From positions 124,001 through 188,000 of the forward strand of contig JAAFJY010000009.1 of the NCBI GenBank assembly GCA_013299105.1: a stretch of DNA of 64,000 nt, written 5' to 3'. Below, one piece after another: positions 19,834 to 28,830 of the stretch. The notes under the pieces are model-generated. The model saw only the letters and a program-made list of their open reading frames with translations. It did no database searches and was not told where the DNA came from. The translations under genes and the position numbers were made by a program. This DNA comes from Chitinophagales bacterium (GTDB lineage: Bacteria > Bacteroidota > Bacteroidia > Chitinophagales > Saprospiraceae). Positions within the stretch are counted from its first letter, which is position 1. Each line of letters begins with the position of its first letter.

Positions 19834-20114
19834 AGGGATAACGAAAGAATAAGCTACAAAAATTGGCCGGGCAAATTTGAATTAAGTGGGGTCAAAATCA
19901 TGTTGGCAATCCGCAAGATTGGGTGTGGGTGTGTAAGTGTGAGTTCGGGTGTGAGGGCTTCGGTCTCAATCTTTCGACTCTGCCAATTTGAAACGGTGTT
20001 CCCTCACACGCACACCTAAACAAATACACCCAACCGCATTTTCATCTGTGTTCCCATCCAGCAGAGTGGGGCAAAGCACCAATTCTTACGAGTTGTTTTT
20101 CCGTGGTCCTTAAC
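19834..20114 (-). repeat. Dispersed intergenic element, copy B (long-stem form)
   Basis: Read on the minus strand it begins GGACCACGGAAAA...AGAATTGG like copies E and G. It then has the core hairpin (degraded), GGGAACACAGATGAAA, a GT-rich run (20001-20031 complement), a variable middle, a CA-rich run (19921-19957 complement), GCGGATTGCCAACATGATTT and TGACCCCACTT. It ends in TTTGTAGCTTATTCTTTCGT, closely matching the end of copy E. The GT/CA stem block is inserted at the same place as in copy A. Confidence 0.7.
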
Positions 20115-20119
20115 ATGTC

Positions 20120-21406
20120 TCAACCCTCCAACCACTGGTAATACTCCAAAATCCGTTCATCGGTGATCACATCCTGCATTTGAATTTTGCGCTTGAGGAC
20201 GATGCCCTCTAAAGTACGGCAGCGGCTCAGGGCCACGTAGGTTTGCCCATGTTCAAAAGCCCCAGCCCCCAAATCAATCACCACATGCCGAAAGGTTTTG
20301 CCCTGGGCTTTGTGGATGGTCACGGCCCAGGCCAGGCGCAACGGGAATTGGGTAAAGGTGCCTATCACCTCCGATTCAATTTCCGCAAAATTATCGGGTG
20401 GGGTTTTGTAGCGGATGATTTCCCAGGTCTGGGGGATGACGTCAATTTCTTCGTAGTCCTGCTCGCGGTTTTCAATGGCTACCCTGATTTGGTCCTCAAA
20501 AAGATCCACGATCATGCCCAGCGTACCGTTGACGTAATTGCCATCGGGCGAATTTTTGATGAGCATCACTTGGGCTCCCTTTTTTAGGCGCAAGACCTGA
20601 TCGGTAGGGAAGAGGAGTGGGTTGAAATCGCCCGTGATTTCGGCCTGGTAGCTATGAGTGCGGCTTTCCAGTTTCGCCAACTCACGGGTGTTGATGGCGT
20701 CCGCAGTCGCGTTGCGGGCAGTGAGGGTGATGTAGTAGTCTTCGGGCTCAAAGTTGGGTAAATAACGGCTATTGAGGTCGGCCAGGTCGTCTTCGTCCAG
20801 GTGATTGAGGCGAATAGCGTCGAGCAAACGCAGGAAATGCCGATTGTCTTGCCGATACACCTTGCGCAACTCGATCATTTCTAACTTAAATCCCCGCTGA
20901 AAAACCTCCGCCGCAAAGAAATATGGCGAGCTGTACCGCGACTCAAAAATGCCTTGCTCCTCTCTGGTCAGAACCGGTGGCAATTGGTACAAATCGCCCA
21001 CAAACACCACTTGCACCCCGCCAAAAGGCAAACGACTGTCGCGGTTGATTTGTAGGGAATAGTCGATGTTGTCCAGCAGATCGGCCCTGACCATTGATAT
21101 TTCGTCGATGATCAAAACCTCAAGGGCCTTGAACACCCGACGGTCCTTGCGTTTCTTGATCTCTTGTTTGGAAATCAAGCGCGGCGGCAAGCCGAAAAAA
21201 GAATGGATCGTTTGCCCTTGCACATTGAGCGCAGCTACGCCCGTGGGCGCGAGAGCCACTACTTTTTTGTAGGTGGTTTTGCGAAACAATTGCAGCAAAG
21301 TAGATTTCCCCGTACCTGCCCGACCCGTTAGGAAGACGCTTTTGCCCTCTTTTTCGATGGCATCGAGGGCGGCGGTGAATTCAGGACTGAGTTCTAGTGG
21401 CTGCAT
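20120..21406 (-). CDS. Pif1/RecD-like superfamily 1 DNA helicase
   Basis: 428 residues. Helicase motif I GRAGTGKST at 28-36, motif II in LIIDEISMVRADLL, and a Q/GD motif in VVFVGDLYQLPPVL. The C-terminal SF1B motifs are WAVTIHKAQGKTF and YVALSRCRTLEGI. These match the compact Pif1-like helicases common in bacteria. Expected to unwind DNA 5' to 3' using ATP; substrate (G-quadruplex, forks) unknown. A TATCTTTG -7 box lies about 26 bases upstream. Full length. Confidence 0.9.
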   Translation of the reverse strand: MQPLELSPEFTAALDAIEKEGKSVFLTGRAGTGKSTLLQLFRKTTYKKVVALAPTGVAALNVQGQTIHSFFGLPPRLISKQEIKKRKDRRVFKALEVLIIDEISMVRADLLDNIDYSLQINRDSRLPFGGVQVVFVGDLYQLPPVLTREEQGIFESRYSSPYFFAAEVFQRGFKLEMIELRKVYRQDNRHFLRLLDAIRLNHLDEDDLADLNSRYLPNFEPEDYYITLTARNATADAINTRELAKLESRTHSYQAEITGDFNPLLFPTDQVLRLKKGAQVMLIKNSPDGNYVNGTLGMIVDLFEDQIRVAIENREQDYEEIDVIPQTWEIIRYKTPPDNFAEIESEVIGTFTQFPLRLAWAVTIHKAQGKTFRHVVIDLGAGAFEHGQTYVALSRCRTLEGIVLKRKIQMQDVITDERILEYYQWLEG

Positions 21407-21431
21407 GGATTGGTGGGAAGGTAGATTGGGG

Positions 21432-21439
21432 CAAAGATA
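21432..21439 (-). promoter_or_regulatory. Bacteroidota -7 box of the Pif1-like helicase gene
   Basis: Minus-strand TATCTTTG, full TAnnTTTG match, giving a short leader of about 20 bases before the ATG at 21406. Confidence 0.45.
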
Positions 21440-21483
21440 GGGCCTTCGAGGGAGATTTTAGCTCGGATAGAAGAAACAAGACA

Positions 21484-22608
21484 TCAATTCCCTTCGTTCC
21501 AAAAAATGCACAAACCATCTTTTCCCGCAACAATGATGTCTTTTCTACCCGACCCCCTTAAATCTGCCACGCTAAAAAACACCCCGGTACCTTTGCCCTC
21601 CAAAGCAGGGCCATAGCTAATGACCATTTTTGTAAAGGACTCTCCATTCCATTTGAAGTAGTACAAACCTACGGGGTCGGCTGATCCAGGGTCTTTCAGG
21701 TGATGAGCGCGCAAGCGTTTGCCCGTCACCAGTTCGTTTTCGCCGTCGTTGTCAATGTCCACCCATTGCATGTCGTGGTATTGGGAATTGAAGGGGTCAA
21801 TTGGATGTTTTTTCCACGCCATTTTACCTCCCGTTTTGGTCTGCTCGTACCAATCCAAGCCATAACTATGCCCTTGCCCTACAATCAAATCTGCCAAACC
21901 ATCTTTGTTGACATCGGTCACGATGATGGGTACGCTGGCTTGGCCCAATTTGAAATCAGCATGCCAGGTCCATTTCTGCTCCAAGGGCTTTGCTGGGGCC
22001 TCAAGCCAACCATCCTGGCTCACAAAATCACCCCTGCCATCGCCGTTGATGTCGCCAAAACCCAAGCCATGTCCCTGGGTGGTGTGCAAAGGATATTTTT
22101 TGAAAACGCCATTTTCAAATCGGTAAAATTTGAGCGCTTGCGACGGGTTGTTGGGCACAATATCTAAAGTGCCGTCGCCGTCAACATCCCATGTGCGAGT
22201 GGTTTCCACATTGCCACAAGAGTCAATGAGAAACTCAGGCCAAATCCCTTCTTTTCCTGGGTTTTTCCGCCAACGCAAGCTTTTGCCAAACCAACCTCCA
22301 CCAATGACATCCATTTTTCCATCACGATCCACGTCAAAAGGAATGGTCGCAAAATCGTCGTAGTAATCGTCCACCCGTTGGATCGGCCCCATGTAATGCC
22401 GATTTTGAAAACCCGGCGCTTCGTACCAAAAAGAACCCGAAACCAAATCCAGTTGACCGTCATTGTTCACGTCAAAAACGCCCACTGATTCAAAGGCTTC
22501 AGAGGCAATGCGTTCCATTCTGAATTTGACAGGTGCAATGGTTTTTTGGGCTTGCAATAACTGTAGATGCAATGCGACAAGGATAAAACTTAGGTGATAT
22601 TTCGCCAT
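21484..22608 (-). CDS. Secreted FG-GAP/VCBS repeat protein
   Basis: 374 residues with an N-terminal signal peptide (LSFILVALHLQLLQAQ). It is then built from repeated calcium-binding-like blades: VNNDGQLDLVSG, VDRDGKMDVIGG, VDGDGTLDIV, INGDGRGDFVS, VNKDGLADLIVG, IDNDGENELVTG. This is a beta-propeller of the FG-GAP/VCBS class, probably exported to the periplasm or cell surface. No type IX sorting domain is visible at the C-terminus. Substrate or partner unknown. A TAACTTTG box lies about 55 bases upstream. Confidence 0.88.
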   Translation of the reverse strand: MAKYHLSFILVALHLQLLQAQKTIAPVKFRMERIASEAFESVGVFDVNNDGQLDLVSGSFWYEAPGFQNRHYMGPIQRVDDYYDDFATIPFDVDRDGKMDVIGGGWFGKSLRWRKNPGKEGIWPEFLIDSCGNVETTRTWDVDGDGTLDIVPNNPSQALKFYRFENGVFKKYPLHTTQGHGLGFGDINGDGRGDFVSQDGWLEAPAKPLEQKWTWHADFKLGQASVPIIVTDVNKDGLADLIVGQGHSYGLDWYEQTKTGGKMAWKKHPIDPFNSQYHDMQWVDIDNDGENELVTGKRLRAHHLKDPGSADPVGLYYFKWNGESFTKMVISYGPALEGKGTGVFFSVADLRGSGRKDIIVAGKDGLCIFWNEGN

Positions 22609-22924
22609 GAAATAGGTCTTGATGGTGCTAAAAAAAGAATGGCAGCAAGCGCTTTCTATACAAAGTTAGGTAAAAATGGCGTGAAAGCTTGAAGTCCACC
22701 GGTGGATTCAAGAGTCAAAGCCGTTCTTATAGCGTGGTATTGTCAAAGATCTCGTTTAGCTAAAAGTATAGAAAAGCCTATCACTTGCAAATTTGAATTT
22801 TAAGCGTACCAAATTTGTCATTGCAATTGAATCACCTTTACTTTGCAAGGTATGCTTGGTATCTGTTCTGCTTTAGCAAGTGGAGATACAAGCAGCTATT
22901 GTCGTATACTTCAATTTCATCAAA
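22609..22924. other. Divergent intergenic region with -7 box and near-palindrome
   Basis: About 315 bases between the FG-GAP gene and the cupin gene. It holds a TAACTTTG -7 box for the former (22661-22668, minus strand) and a 25-base near-palindrome, CTTGAAgTCCACC/GGTGGAtTCAAG (22688-22712, one unpaired base). No gene is visible. Confidence 0.5.
22661..22668 (-). promoter_or_regulatory. Bacteroidota -7 box of the FG-GAP protein gene
   Basis: Minus-strand TAACTTTG, a full TAnnTTTG match about 53 bases upstream of the ATG at 22608. A near-palindrome at 22688-22712 lies where a -33 region or operator would be. Confidence 0.45.
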
Positions 22925-23302
22925 ATGAGTACCACCTTCAACTACAACCAGAGAATGGACATTAAATATGACCATCAAGAACTAATTGACGTCAATCAAA
23001 TCGTAAGTGAATGCACCGACAAATGGTTCAACCAAACGCTTTCCAAAGTGAATGGAAGTGTAGTGAGAATTGGGATTGTAGAAGGCGAATACCATTGGCA
23101 CAAACACGACGATGACGATGAGTTTTTCTTTGTTTTAAGCGGTAAACTTTTTATTGACCTGGAGGATAAAACGCTTGAACTCAATCCCAATGAAGGAGCA
23201 ACCATTTCAAAAGGAGTCATGCACAAAACAAGGGCACCACAAAAGACGGTAATGTTAATGGTAGAAACCGATACCATTGACCCCATTGGGCAGCTAAAGT
23301 AG
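22925..23302 (+). CDS. Cupin-domain protein
   Basis: 125 residues from the ATG at 22925 (MSTTFNYNQ); ATG at 22958 (MDIKYDHQE) is also possible. The single cupin barrel has the metal-binding set HWHKHDDDDEFFFV (His, His and Glu) and the later GVMHKTRAP histidine. Small cupins of this type are enzymes or sugar/metal sensors; nothing here decides which. It is followed by a GH3 gene but on its own short unit. The metal site is seen; the function is not. Confidence 0.82.
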   Translation: MSTTFNYNQRMDIKYDHQELIDVNQIVSECTDKWFNQTLSKVNGSVVRIGIVEGEYHWHKHDDDDEFFFVLSGKLFIDLEDKTLELNPNEGATISKGVMHKTRAPQKTVMLMVETDTIDPIGQLK

Positions 23303-23447
23303 TCAAAGCCTCATCAAATCACACAGGAGGGTGAGTACTGCATCAAGTCTCAGCCGACCCTTTTTGAAAAACAGAAAATTTTTTTGCCAAGCTTCAAAGT
23401 AAGGGAGCCGAAGCCCCTCTTCGTCTTTTGACCAAATACGGTCAATC

Positions 23448-25490
23448 GTGAAGACACCACTGTCAACCCTTTTTCTTGCAAAAGGCAGCACCCTGCTGCT
23501 ACTCATCTCAGGCGCATGTTTGTTCGCAATCCCTGCCTATACCCAAAAGTCTACCCAGGCAAAACTGGGCTACCGCTCCGCTAAAATCATCAAAAAAGCG
23601 GGCTTTGACTTCAAAGACCTGAACAAGAATGGCAAACTGGATGCCTATGAAGATTGGCGCTTGCCCGTGGAGACCCGGGTAAATGACCTGATCGGCCAAA
23701 TGAGCCTCGAAGAAAAAATGGGCTTCATGCTCATTAGTACCACTCGTTTGGCGGGTGATTATTCTTTCCAACAGAATGCGCCGAGGGCAGAAATCACCAG
23801 TGGGTTCAACGAAGAGGACCTGTGGCAGGAGAACAACATGTTTTCTCGCAAACCCTTGCCCTTTCCCCTGCTCACCGCATCGGGCACCACCAAGGGCGTA
23901 AAAGAACGGCATTTGCGGCATTTCATCTTGCGTGCCAATACTTCCGCCAAAATCATCGCGGAATGGGCCAATAATTTGCAAGCACTCTGCGAAGACACTC
24001 GCTTGGGGATTCCTGCCATTGTTGCTTCTAATCCCCGTAACCACATTACGATTGATGCCTCGATTGGTTTGAGTGTAGGCACCACCGCATTCTCCAAGTG
24101 GCCGGGTGAACTGGGCCTCGCAGCCATGAACGACCTGCAACTGACCCGCAGTTTTGCCGAAATCGCCGCCAAAGAATGGGCCGCGGTGGGCTTGCGCAAG
24201 GGCTACATGTACATGGCCGATTTGGCCACCGAACCTCGCTGGCAAAGGATCGAAGGTACTTTTGGTGAAAATGCCGACCTGGCTGCCAACATGATGCGAG
24301 AGGTCGTTTTGGGCTTTCAGGGCAACAAATTAGGCCCTCAATCGGTGGCTTTGACCACCAAGCACTTCCCCGGTGGTGGCCCGCAGGTAGAAGGCCACGA
24401 CCCGCATTTTGAGTGGGGCAAAGACCAGCATTACCCCGGTAAAATGTTCGATTATCACCTGAAACCTTTCCAGGCTGCCATCGACGCGGGCACTTCTTCG
24501 ATCATGCCATATTATGCCAAACCCATCGGCACCCAATACGAAGAACTGGCTTTTGCCTACAACAAAGCCATCATCAAAGACCTTTTGCGGGATAAAATGG
24601 GCTTCAAAGGCATCATCAACTCCGATACGGGTCCCATCGAAATGATGCCCTGGGGCGTGGAAAACTTGAGCATCCTCCAGCGCTACCAAAAGGCCATCGA
24701 ATGTGGCGTGGACCTGTTTTCAGGCTCTGGCGATCCTACTCAATTGTTGGAAGTCGTGAAAAAAGGTATGGTTGCTGAAACAAGAATCAATGAGTCGATT
24801 GCCCGCTTGCTGAAGGAGAAAATGGATTTGGGTTTGTTTGAAAACCCATACGTGGATGTGGCCGATGCCGAAAAAACGGTCGGCCAGGCAGATTTCCAAA
24901 AGCAAGCTGACCTGGCCCTGCGCAAATCCATTGTCTTGCTGCGCAACAACGCCAAAATCCTGCCTTTGGCCCCGAAAACCAAAGTCTATGTCGAATCGTA
25001 TTACGACAATGGCCGGGGTGCCTCCCCAATCAACGTCATCCTGCCGAAAACCAATAATTGGGGCCTGGAATTTGTGTCCACCCGCGAAGCAGCCGATGTG
25101 TCGGTGCTGTGGTTGACCCCCAACATCGGCAGCTTGTTCAACACCAAAAGTGATCCCATTGAGTTGCAGTTGTCCAAAAACAAAATCGACGTGGCCCGCG
25201 TCAACGAGACCACTTACCACAAACCCACGGTGCTGGTGATCAATTACAGCAGTCCCTGGGTGATTGATGAAATCGACAATCCGAATGTGAAAACGGTTTT
25301 GGCGACTTTCGGGACGACTGCCGACGCACTGCTGGATGTATTGAGCGGGAAGTACAATCCCAGCGGGAAAATGCCATTTTCTACGCCGATTTCCAGGAAG
25401 GCCGTATTGGAAAACAAGGCGGATGTGCCGGGGTTCTTGAAGGAGAAGGGGTATGCTTTGTTTAAGTTTGGGGATGGTTTGGGGTATTGA
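23448..25490 (+). CDS. Glycoside hydrolase family 3 (beta-glucosidase-like), secreted
   Basis: 680 residues from a GTG start at 23448, chosen because a good signal peptide (STLLLLISGACLFAIPAYTQ) follows directly. The GH3 N-terminal barrel shows TKHFPGGGPQVEGHDPHF and the nucleophile region GFKGIINSDTGPIE, with Asp393 the likely nucleophile. A GH3 C-terminal domain follows (RKSIVLLRNNAKILPL). The usual Trp after the nucleophile Asp is Thr here, and the fibronectin-III-like domain of longer GH3 enzymes is absent. Expected to remove non-reducing-end sugars in the periplasm; the specific linkage is not predictable. Convergent with the SIS gene, 15 bases between stops. Confidence 0.9.
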   Translation: MKTPLSTLFLAKGSTLLLLISGACLFAIPAYTQKSTQAKLGYRSAKIIKKAGFDFKDLNKNGKLDAYEDWRLPVETRVNDLIGQMSLEEKMGFMLISTTRLAGDYSFQQNAPRAEITSGFNEEDLWQENNMFSRKPLPFPLLTASGTTKGVKERHLRHFILRANTSAKIIAEWANNLQALCEDTRLGIPAIVASNPRNHITIDASIGLSVGTTAFSKWPGELGLAAMNDLQLTRSFAEIAAKEWAAVGLRKGYMYMADLATEPRWQRIEGTFGENADLAANMMREVVLGFQGNKLGPQSVALTTKHFPGGGPQVEGHDPHFEWGKDQHYPGKMFDYHLKPFQAAIDAGTSSIMPYYAKPIGTQYEELAFAYNKAIIKDLLRDKMGFKGIINSDTGPIEMMPWGVENLSILQRYQKAIECGVDLFSGSGDPTQLLEVVKKGMVAETRINESIARLLKEKMDLGLFENPYVDVADAEKTVGQADFQKQADLALRKSIVLLRNNAKILPLAPKTKVYVESYYDNGRGASPINVILPKTNNWGLEFVSTREAADVSVLWLTPNIGSLFNTKSDPIELQLSKNKIDVARVNETTYHKPTVLVINYSSPWVIDEIDNPNVKTVLATFGTTADALLDVLSGKYNPSGKMPFSTPISRKAVLENKADVPGFLKEKGYALFKFGDGLGY

Positions 25491-25505
25491 AAAAACTGCA
25501 AGCCA

Positions 25506-26243
25506 TCAAAGCGGCTTCACCACTCCCTTGTACTTTTCCAAAATCGCATGATTGATCTCGTCTCCTTCGTCCAAATTGCTGGAGGAAAACACTTCTGGAT
25601 GGTATCCATTTTCCAACATCCGTTCAATTGCCGCCAGTACCACACTGTGCAACAACATGGCCCCCAACGAAGTAGAAGTAGCACCAACCATGCGCTTGAT
25701 TTCGGGAACCTCTACGGCGGCATCTCCCAAGCAGCCTTGATTGTCGAGCACTACATCGGCCAATTGGTAGAGTTTCAAACCTGTATGGTGGCGCGATTCC
25801 TGCGCCTGTGAATGGTTCAGGTTGGTCAGGGCAATTACTTTCATGCCAGCTTGCTGTGCTGCCAATGCCATTTCTACGATTACGGTGTTGCGGCCAGAAT
25901 TAGAAGCGATGAGCAGGCAATCTTTTTCGGTGCAGTTGTAGCGACTCAAAATCAAATCGGCGTAGCCGTTCAAGCGCTCCATGTCGGTGCTTTTGATGGC
26001 CCCATTGTGCAGCATCAGCGCGTCTTCGAGGATCGGGTAAATCCGCGCCAAGCCACCTGCCCGGTAAAAAAGCTCCTCCGCCATCATGTGCGAATGGCCC
26101 GTGCCAAAAGCATAGACAAAGCCCCCATTTTGGATGGTATGTGCAAGGATCTCCCCGGCCGCATCGATGTGCTCCAATTGGGTTTCCAGCACCCGATTGA
26201 TGAGGTTTTGGATTGTGGTGATGTATTGAAGTGTTTTGCGCAT
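25506..26243 (-). CDS. SIS-domain sugar isomerase-like protein
   Basis: 245 residues from the ATG at 26243; the open frame before it is not conserved-looking. The SIS fold is marked by VYAFGTGHSHMMAEELFYRA (phosphosugar-binding loop) and LIASNSGRNTVIVEMALAAQ. It resembles the UPF0309/MurQ-like group of sugar isomerase domain proteins. Likely binds a phosphorylated amino sugar in the cytoplasm, with isomerase, etherase or sensor activity unresolved. Its neighbour is a GH3 glycosidase, which in peptidoglycan recycling pairs with MurQ-type etherases, but that link is speculative here. Confidence 0.82.
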   Translation of the reverse strand: MRKTLQYITTIQNLINRVLETQLEHIDAAGEILAHTIQNGGFVYAFGTGHSHMMAEELFYRAGGLARIYPILEDALMLHNGAIKSTDMERLNGYADLILSRYNCTEKDCLLIASNSGRNTVIVEMALAAQQAGMKVIALTNLNHSQAQESRHHTGLKLYQLADVVLDNQGCLGDAAVEVPEIKRMVGATSTSLGAMLLHSVVLAAIERMLENGYHPEVFSSSNLDEGDEINHAILEKYKGVVKPL

Positions 26244-26457
26244 GGTACTCCATCTGGATTCGTAGCTCAATGTAGGGCTTGGGTGTTGGTTTATCCAAAT
26301 GGATATGTGACAAAGGGTACTTGTGGTGCTAAATAAACCCATTTCCATCGTCATTTGCATACACAAGAACAATTCCTTATCTTGTCGTTGGAACAATAGA
26401 TGTCCCGTGCTTAGTTTGACTTGAAGACGATTGTCCGGGGGCAACTAAGTTATACAC

Positions 26458-26465
26458 TAATTTTG
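26458..26465 (+). promoter_or_regulatory. Bacteroidota -7 box of the RraB-like/TPR gene
   Basis: TAATTTTG, full match to TAnnTTTG, 33 bases upstream of the ATG at 26499. A TTG at 26431-26433 could serve as -33 element, although the spacing (24 bases) is longer than typical. Confidence 0.45.
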
Positions 26466-26498
26466 TTGTCAGCAAATTTTATCTTCATCCGCAGAAAA

Positions 26499-27353
26499 AT
26501 GGAAAATAATTTTATCACATGGGATGATTTCGTTGACGGATTTGGTAAAGAAATGGTAGCTGCCGAAGATGCCTTTAATAATATGGTTAATAGCGGCTTA
26601 ACGGATAATTGCTTGACAAAAATGGATTTTACTTTTATTTCAAACAAAAAAGAAAATTTACAGAGACTGAGTGATTTTCTCAAAAATCATTATTCTTACT
26701 CTATCCAGGAGATTAAGCCTTACGGAAAGATTTGGGAAATAAATGGTGAAACAAATGAAATTCCAATGACTGCGGACAATTTGCTTTATTGGAATTTAGA
26801 TATGTACAAAAGAGGTTACGAATTTGACTCAAAATTTGACGCATATGGAGGCCTTGTTAACACCATTAACCCAAATTCTCCGTCTTTGGATACAACAAAA
26901 TTGGAGTATTATTTTGATGAAGGAATTGATTGTTATGAGAAAGGGGATTTGAGTGGGGCTATTTTTAATTGGAGTTTTGTAATTGCAATAGACCCCAAAA
27001 ACCCGGATGCGTATTATTCAAGAGCAATCGTAAAAAATGAACTTTACACTTGGAAATCCGCACTCAAAGATTACGACAAGGCAATAGAAATTGCACCAAA
27101 TTTTGCAAGTGCTTTGGTAAACAGAGGATCGCTTAAAGACGAAAATGGTGACTATCTGGGAGCAATTGAGGATTATGAAAAAGTGCTTCAACTTGACAAA
27201 GCAAAAATAGAAAACAAACAGCAAGCATATTTTAATCTAGGGAACACCTATTTGAACTTAAAAAACAAAGGAAAAGCTTGCGAAAATTGGAACAAAGCAC
27301 TAGAACTTGGAGCAGACTACGCAGAAGAACGAATTAATGAATATTGCAAATAG
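26499..27353 (+). CDS. RraB-like domain fused to TPR repeats
   Basis: 284 residues from the ATG at 26499. The N-terminal third (about 1-110) resembles the regulator of ribonuclease E activity B/DUF695-like fold: a start helix, LTKMDFTFISNKKENLQRL, then YSIQEIKPYGKIWEINGET. The C-terminal part holds about four TPR units, such as YYFDEGIDCYEKGDLSGAIF, ALKDYDKAIEIAPNFASALV and AIEDYEKVLQLDKAKIENKQ. The gene is clearly more AT-rich than its neighbours, hinting at transfer. A protein-protein adaptor or RNase regulator is plausible; the N-terminal assignment is by eye only. Confidence 0.7.
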   Translation: MENNFITWDDFVDGFGKEMVAAEDAFNNMVNSGLTDNCLTKMDFTFISNKKENLQRLSDFLKNHYSYSIQEIKPYGKIWEINGETNEIPMTADNLLYWNLDMYKRGYEFDSKFDAYGGLVNTINPNSPSLDTTKLEYYFDEGIDCYEKGDLSGAIFNWSFVIAIDPKNPDAYYSRAIVKNELYTWKSALKDYDKAIEIAPNFASALVNRGSLKDENGDYLGAIEDYEKVLQLDKAKIENKQQAYFNLGNTYLNLKNKGKACENWNKALELGADYAEERINEYCK

Positions 27354-27402
27354 AAAAAAATTGCCGAAGTGTAGGTCCTCAGATCAGAAATAGTGCAGAA
27401 AT

Positions 27403-28572
27403 TCACCGCGCCTCAATCCTCAACCTCTCCATCACCTTTCTTGCATTCCCAACCGCCTCCTCCAGCGTCTCAGCGACAATTGTAGCATGCCCCATCTTCC
27501 GATATGGCTTGGTATGGCTTTTGCCATAAAAATGCAAGTTCACCCCCGGTATCGCCAAAGTCTCCGCCAGACCAGCATAATAGGTAGGCCCACTGTGGCC
27601 TTCCGAGCCCAGTAAGTTCACCATCACTGCCGGGCATTTGCTGCGGGTATCGCCCAAGGGCAGGTTGAGGATGCCGCGCAGGTGCTGCTCAAATTGTGAG
27701 GTATAGGCGCTGTCGATGGTATGGTGGCCGCTGTTGTGGGGCCGGGGGGCTACTTCGTTGATCAGCAGCTCGCCCTTTTTGGTCAAAAACAGCTCAACGG
27801 CCAACAAGCCGCACAATGCATAAGCTTCGATGCAACGTTTGGCCAGGGCTTTGGCAGCGGCTTCGATTTCGGGGCTGATGCGGGCAGGACAAACGAGAAA
27901 CTCGACTAGGTTGGCCACGGGATTGAACTCCATTTCGACCGTAGGAAAGGCAGCAATCTCGCCATTTTCGTTGCGGGCCACGATCACGGCTAGTTCCAAT
28001 TCGATGTCCACACATTCCTCTAGCAAGCAGGAGCCAGGTAGCAACTTGCCCCAATCCGCCTCGCTGCGGATGATGCTCACGCCCTTGCCGTCGTAACCAG
28101 CGGTGCGCGATTTTTGCACAAAGGGGAAAGCCCATTTTCCATTGGCTACTGCTGCTTTGACGGCATTTTCGTCTTCAAACAACTCAAAATGCGAACTGGG
28201 CAGGCCTTTTTCCAGGTAAAACTGCTTTTGCAGGCCCTTGTCTTTGATCAAAGCCAGTTTATCGGGGGCCGGGTGTACTTTTACCCCACGGCGCTCCAAC
28301 TCGGCCAAAGCCTCGGTATTGACGTGCTCGATTTCCACGGTCAACACATCCTTGTCCAGGCCGAAGGCCAGCACATCGTCGTATTGGGCAAAATCGCCCT
28401 TTTGGAAACTGGCCCCCAAACCCGCCGCCGGAAAATCTTCCGCCGCGTCGAGAAAATGAAGGGGCAAGTGCCAATTGGCGGCGGCCAAGGCCAGCATTTT
28501 GCCAAGTTGCCCTGCGCCTAAAACGCCTACTTTGAAATCGGGATGGAGGATGTCCTTGATATTTTGTTGCAT
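27403..28572 (-). CDS. purK: N5-carboxyaminoimidazole ribonucleotide synthase
   Basis: 389 residues, ATP-grasp superfamily. N-terminal VGVLGAGQLGKMLALAA (PurK start), ATP-grasp lid and active site in WAFPFVQKSRTAGYDGKGVS and CLLEECVDIELELAVIVARN, and the C-terminal HNSGHHTIDSAYTSQFEQH characteristic of PurK. It makes N5-CAIR from AIR, bicarbonate and ATP in purine synthesis. PurE is not adjacent. Full length and intact. Confidence 0.95.
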   Translation of the reverse strand: MQQNIKDILHPDFKVGVLGAGQLGKMLALAAANWHLPLHFLDAAEDFPAAGLGASFQKGDFAQYDDVLAFGLDKDVLTVEIEHVNTEALAELERRGVKVHPAPDKLALIKDKGLQKQFYLEKGLPSSHFELFEDENAVKAAVANGKWAFPFVQKSRTAGYDGKGVSIIRSEADWGKLLPGSCLLEECVDIELELAVIVARNENGEIAAFPTVEMEFNPVANLVEFLVCPARISPEIEAAAKALAKRCIEAYALCGLLAVELFLTKKGELLINEVAPRPHNSGHHTIDSAYTSQFEQHLRGILNLPLGDTRSKCPAVMVNLLGSEGHSGPTYYAGLAETLAIPGVNLHFYGKSHTKPYRKMGHATIVAETLEEAVGNARKVMERLRIEAR

Positions 28573-28639
28573 GGTTGATTAGCTAGTGAAATGTACAATT
28601 CTGTAGACAATCTTTTGGTGGCGAGTGCATGGCGAGTCA

Positions 28640-28732
28640 TTGTCACGGTCAACGTCATGCTGGCAAATCCGCGAAAATCTGCGTCATCCGCGTGCTAAAA
28701 CAGCCTCGCGCAGCGAGGCAACGCTTTGCAAA
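28640..28732 (-). repeat. Dispersed intergenic element, copy C (short form)
   Basis: Minus strand: GCGTTGCCTCGCTGCGCGAG forms the perfect core hairpin GCCTCGC-TGC-GCGAGGC (28703-28719). It continues as TTTTAGCACGCGGATGACGC, GCGGATTTGCCAGCATGACG and TTGACCGTGAC. The GCACGCGGATGACGC variant of the core is shared with copy I. No terminal inverted repeat is evident. It lies between divergent purK and pyrC. Confidence 0.65.
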
Positions 28733-28830
28733 TTAGCATGCACTATTTGCGGCTTATAACCTACAGAATTCAGCGCAAAAATCCAAAATTGATTCCAGCT
28801 TACCTTATTTTCGCCTCGAAAACTGTTGCC

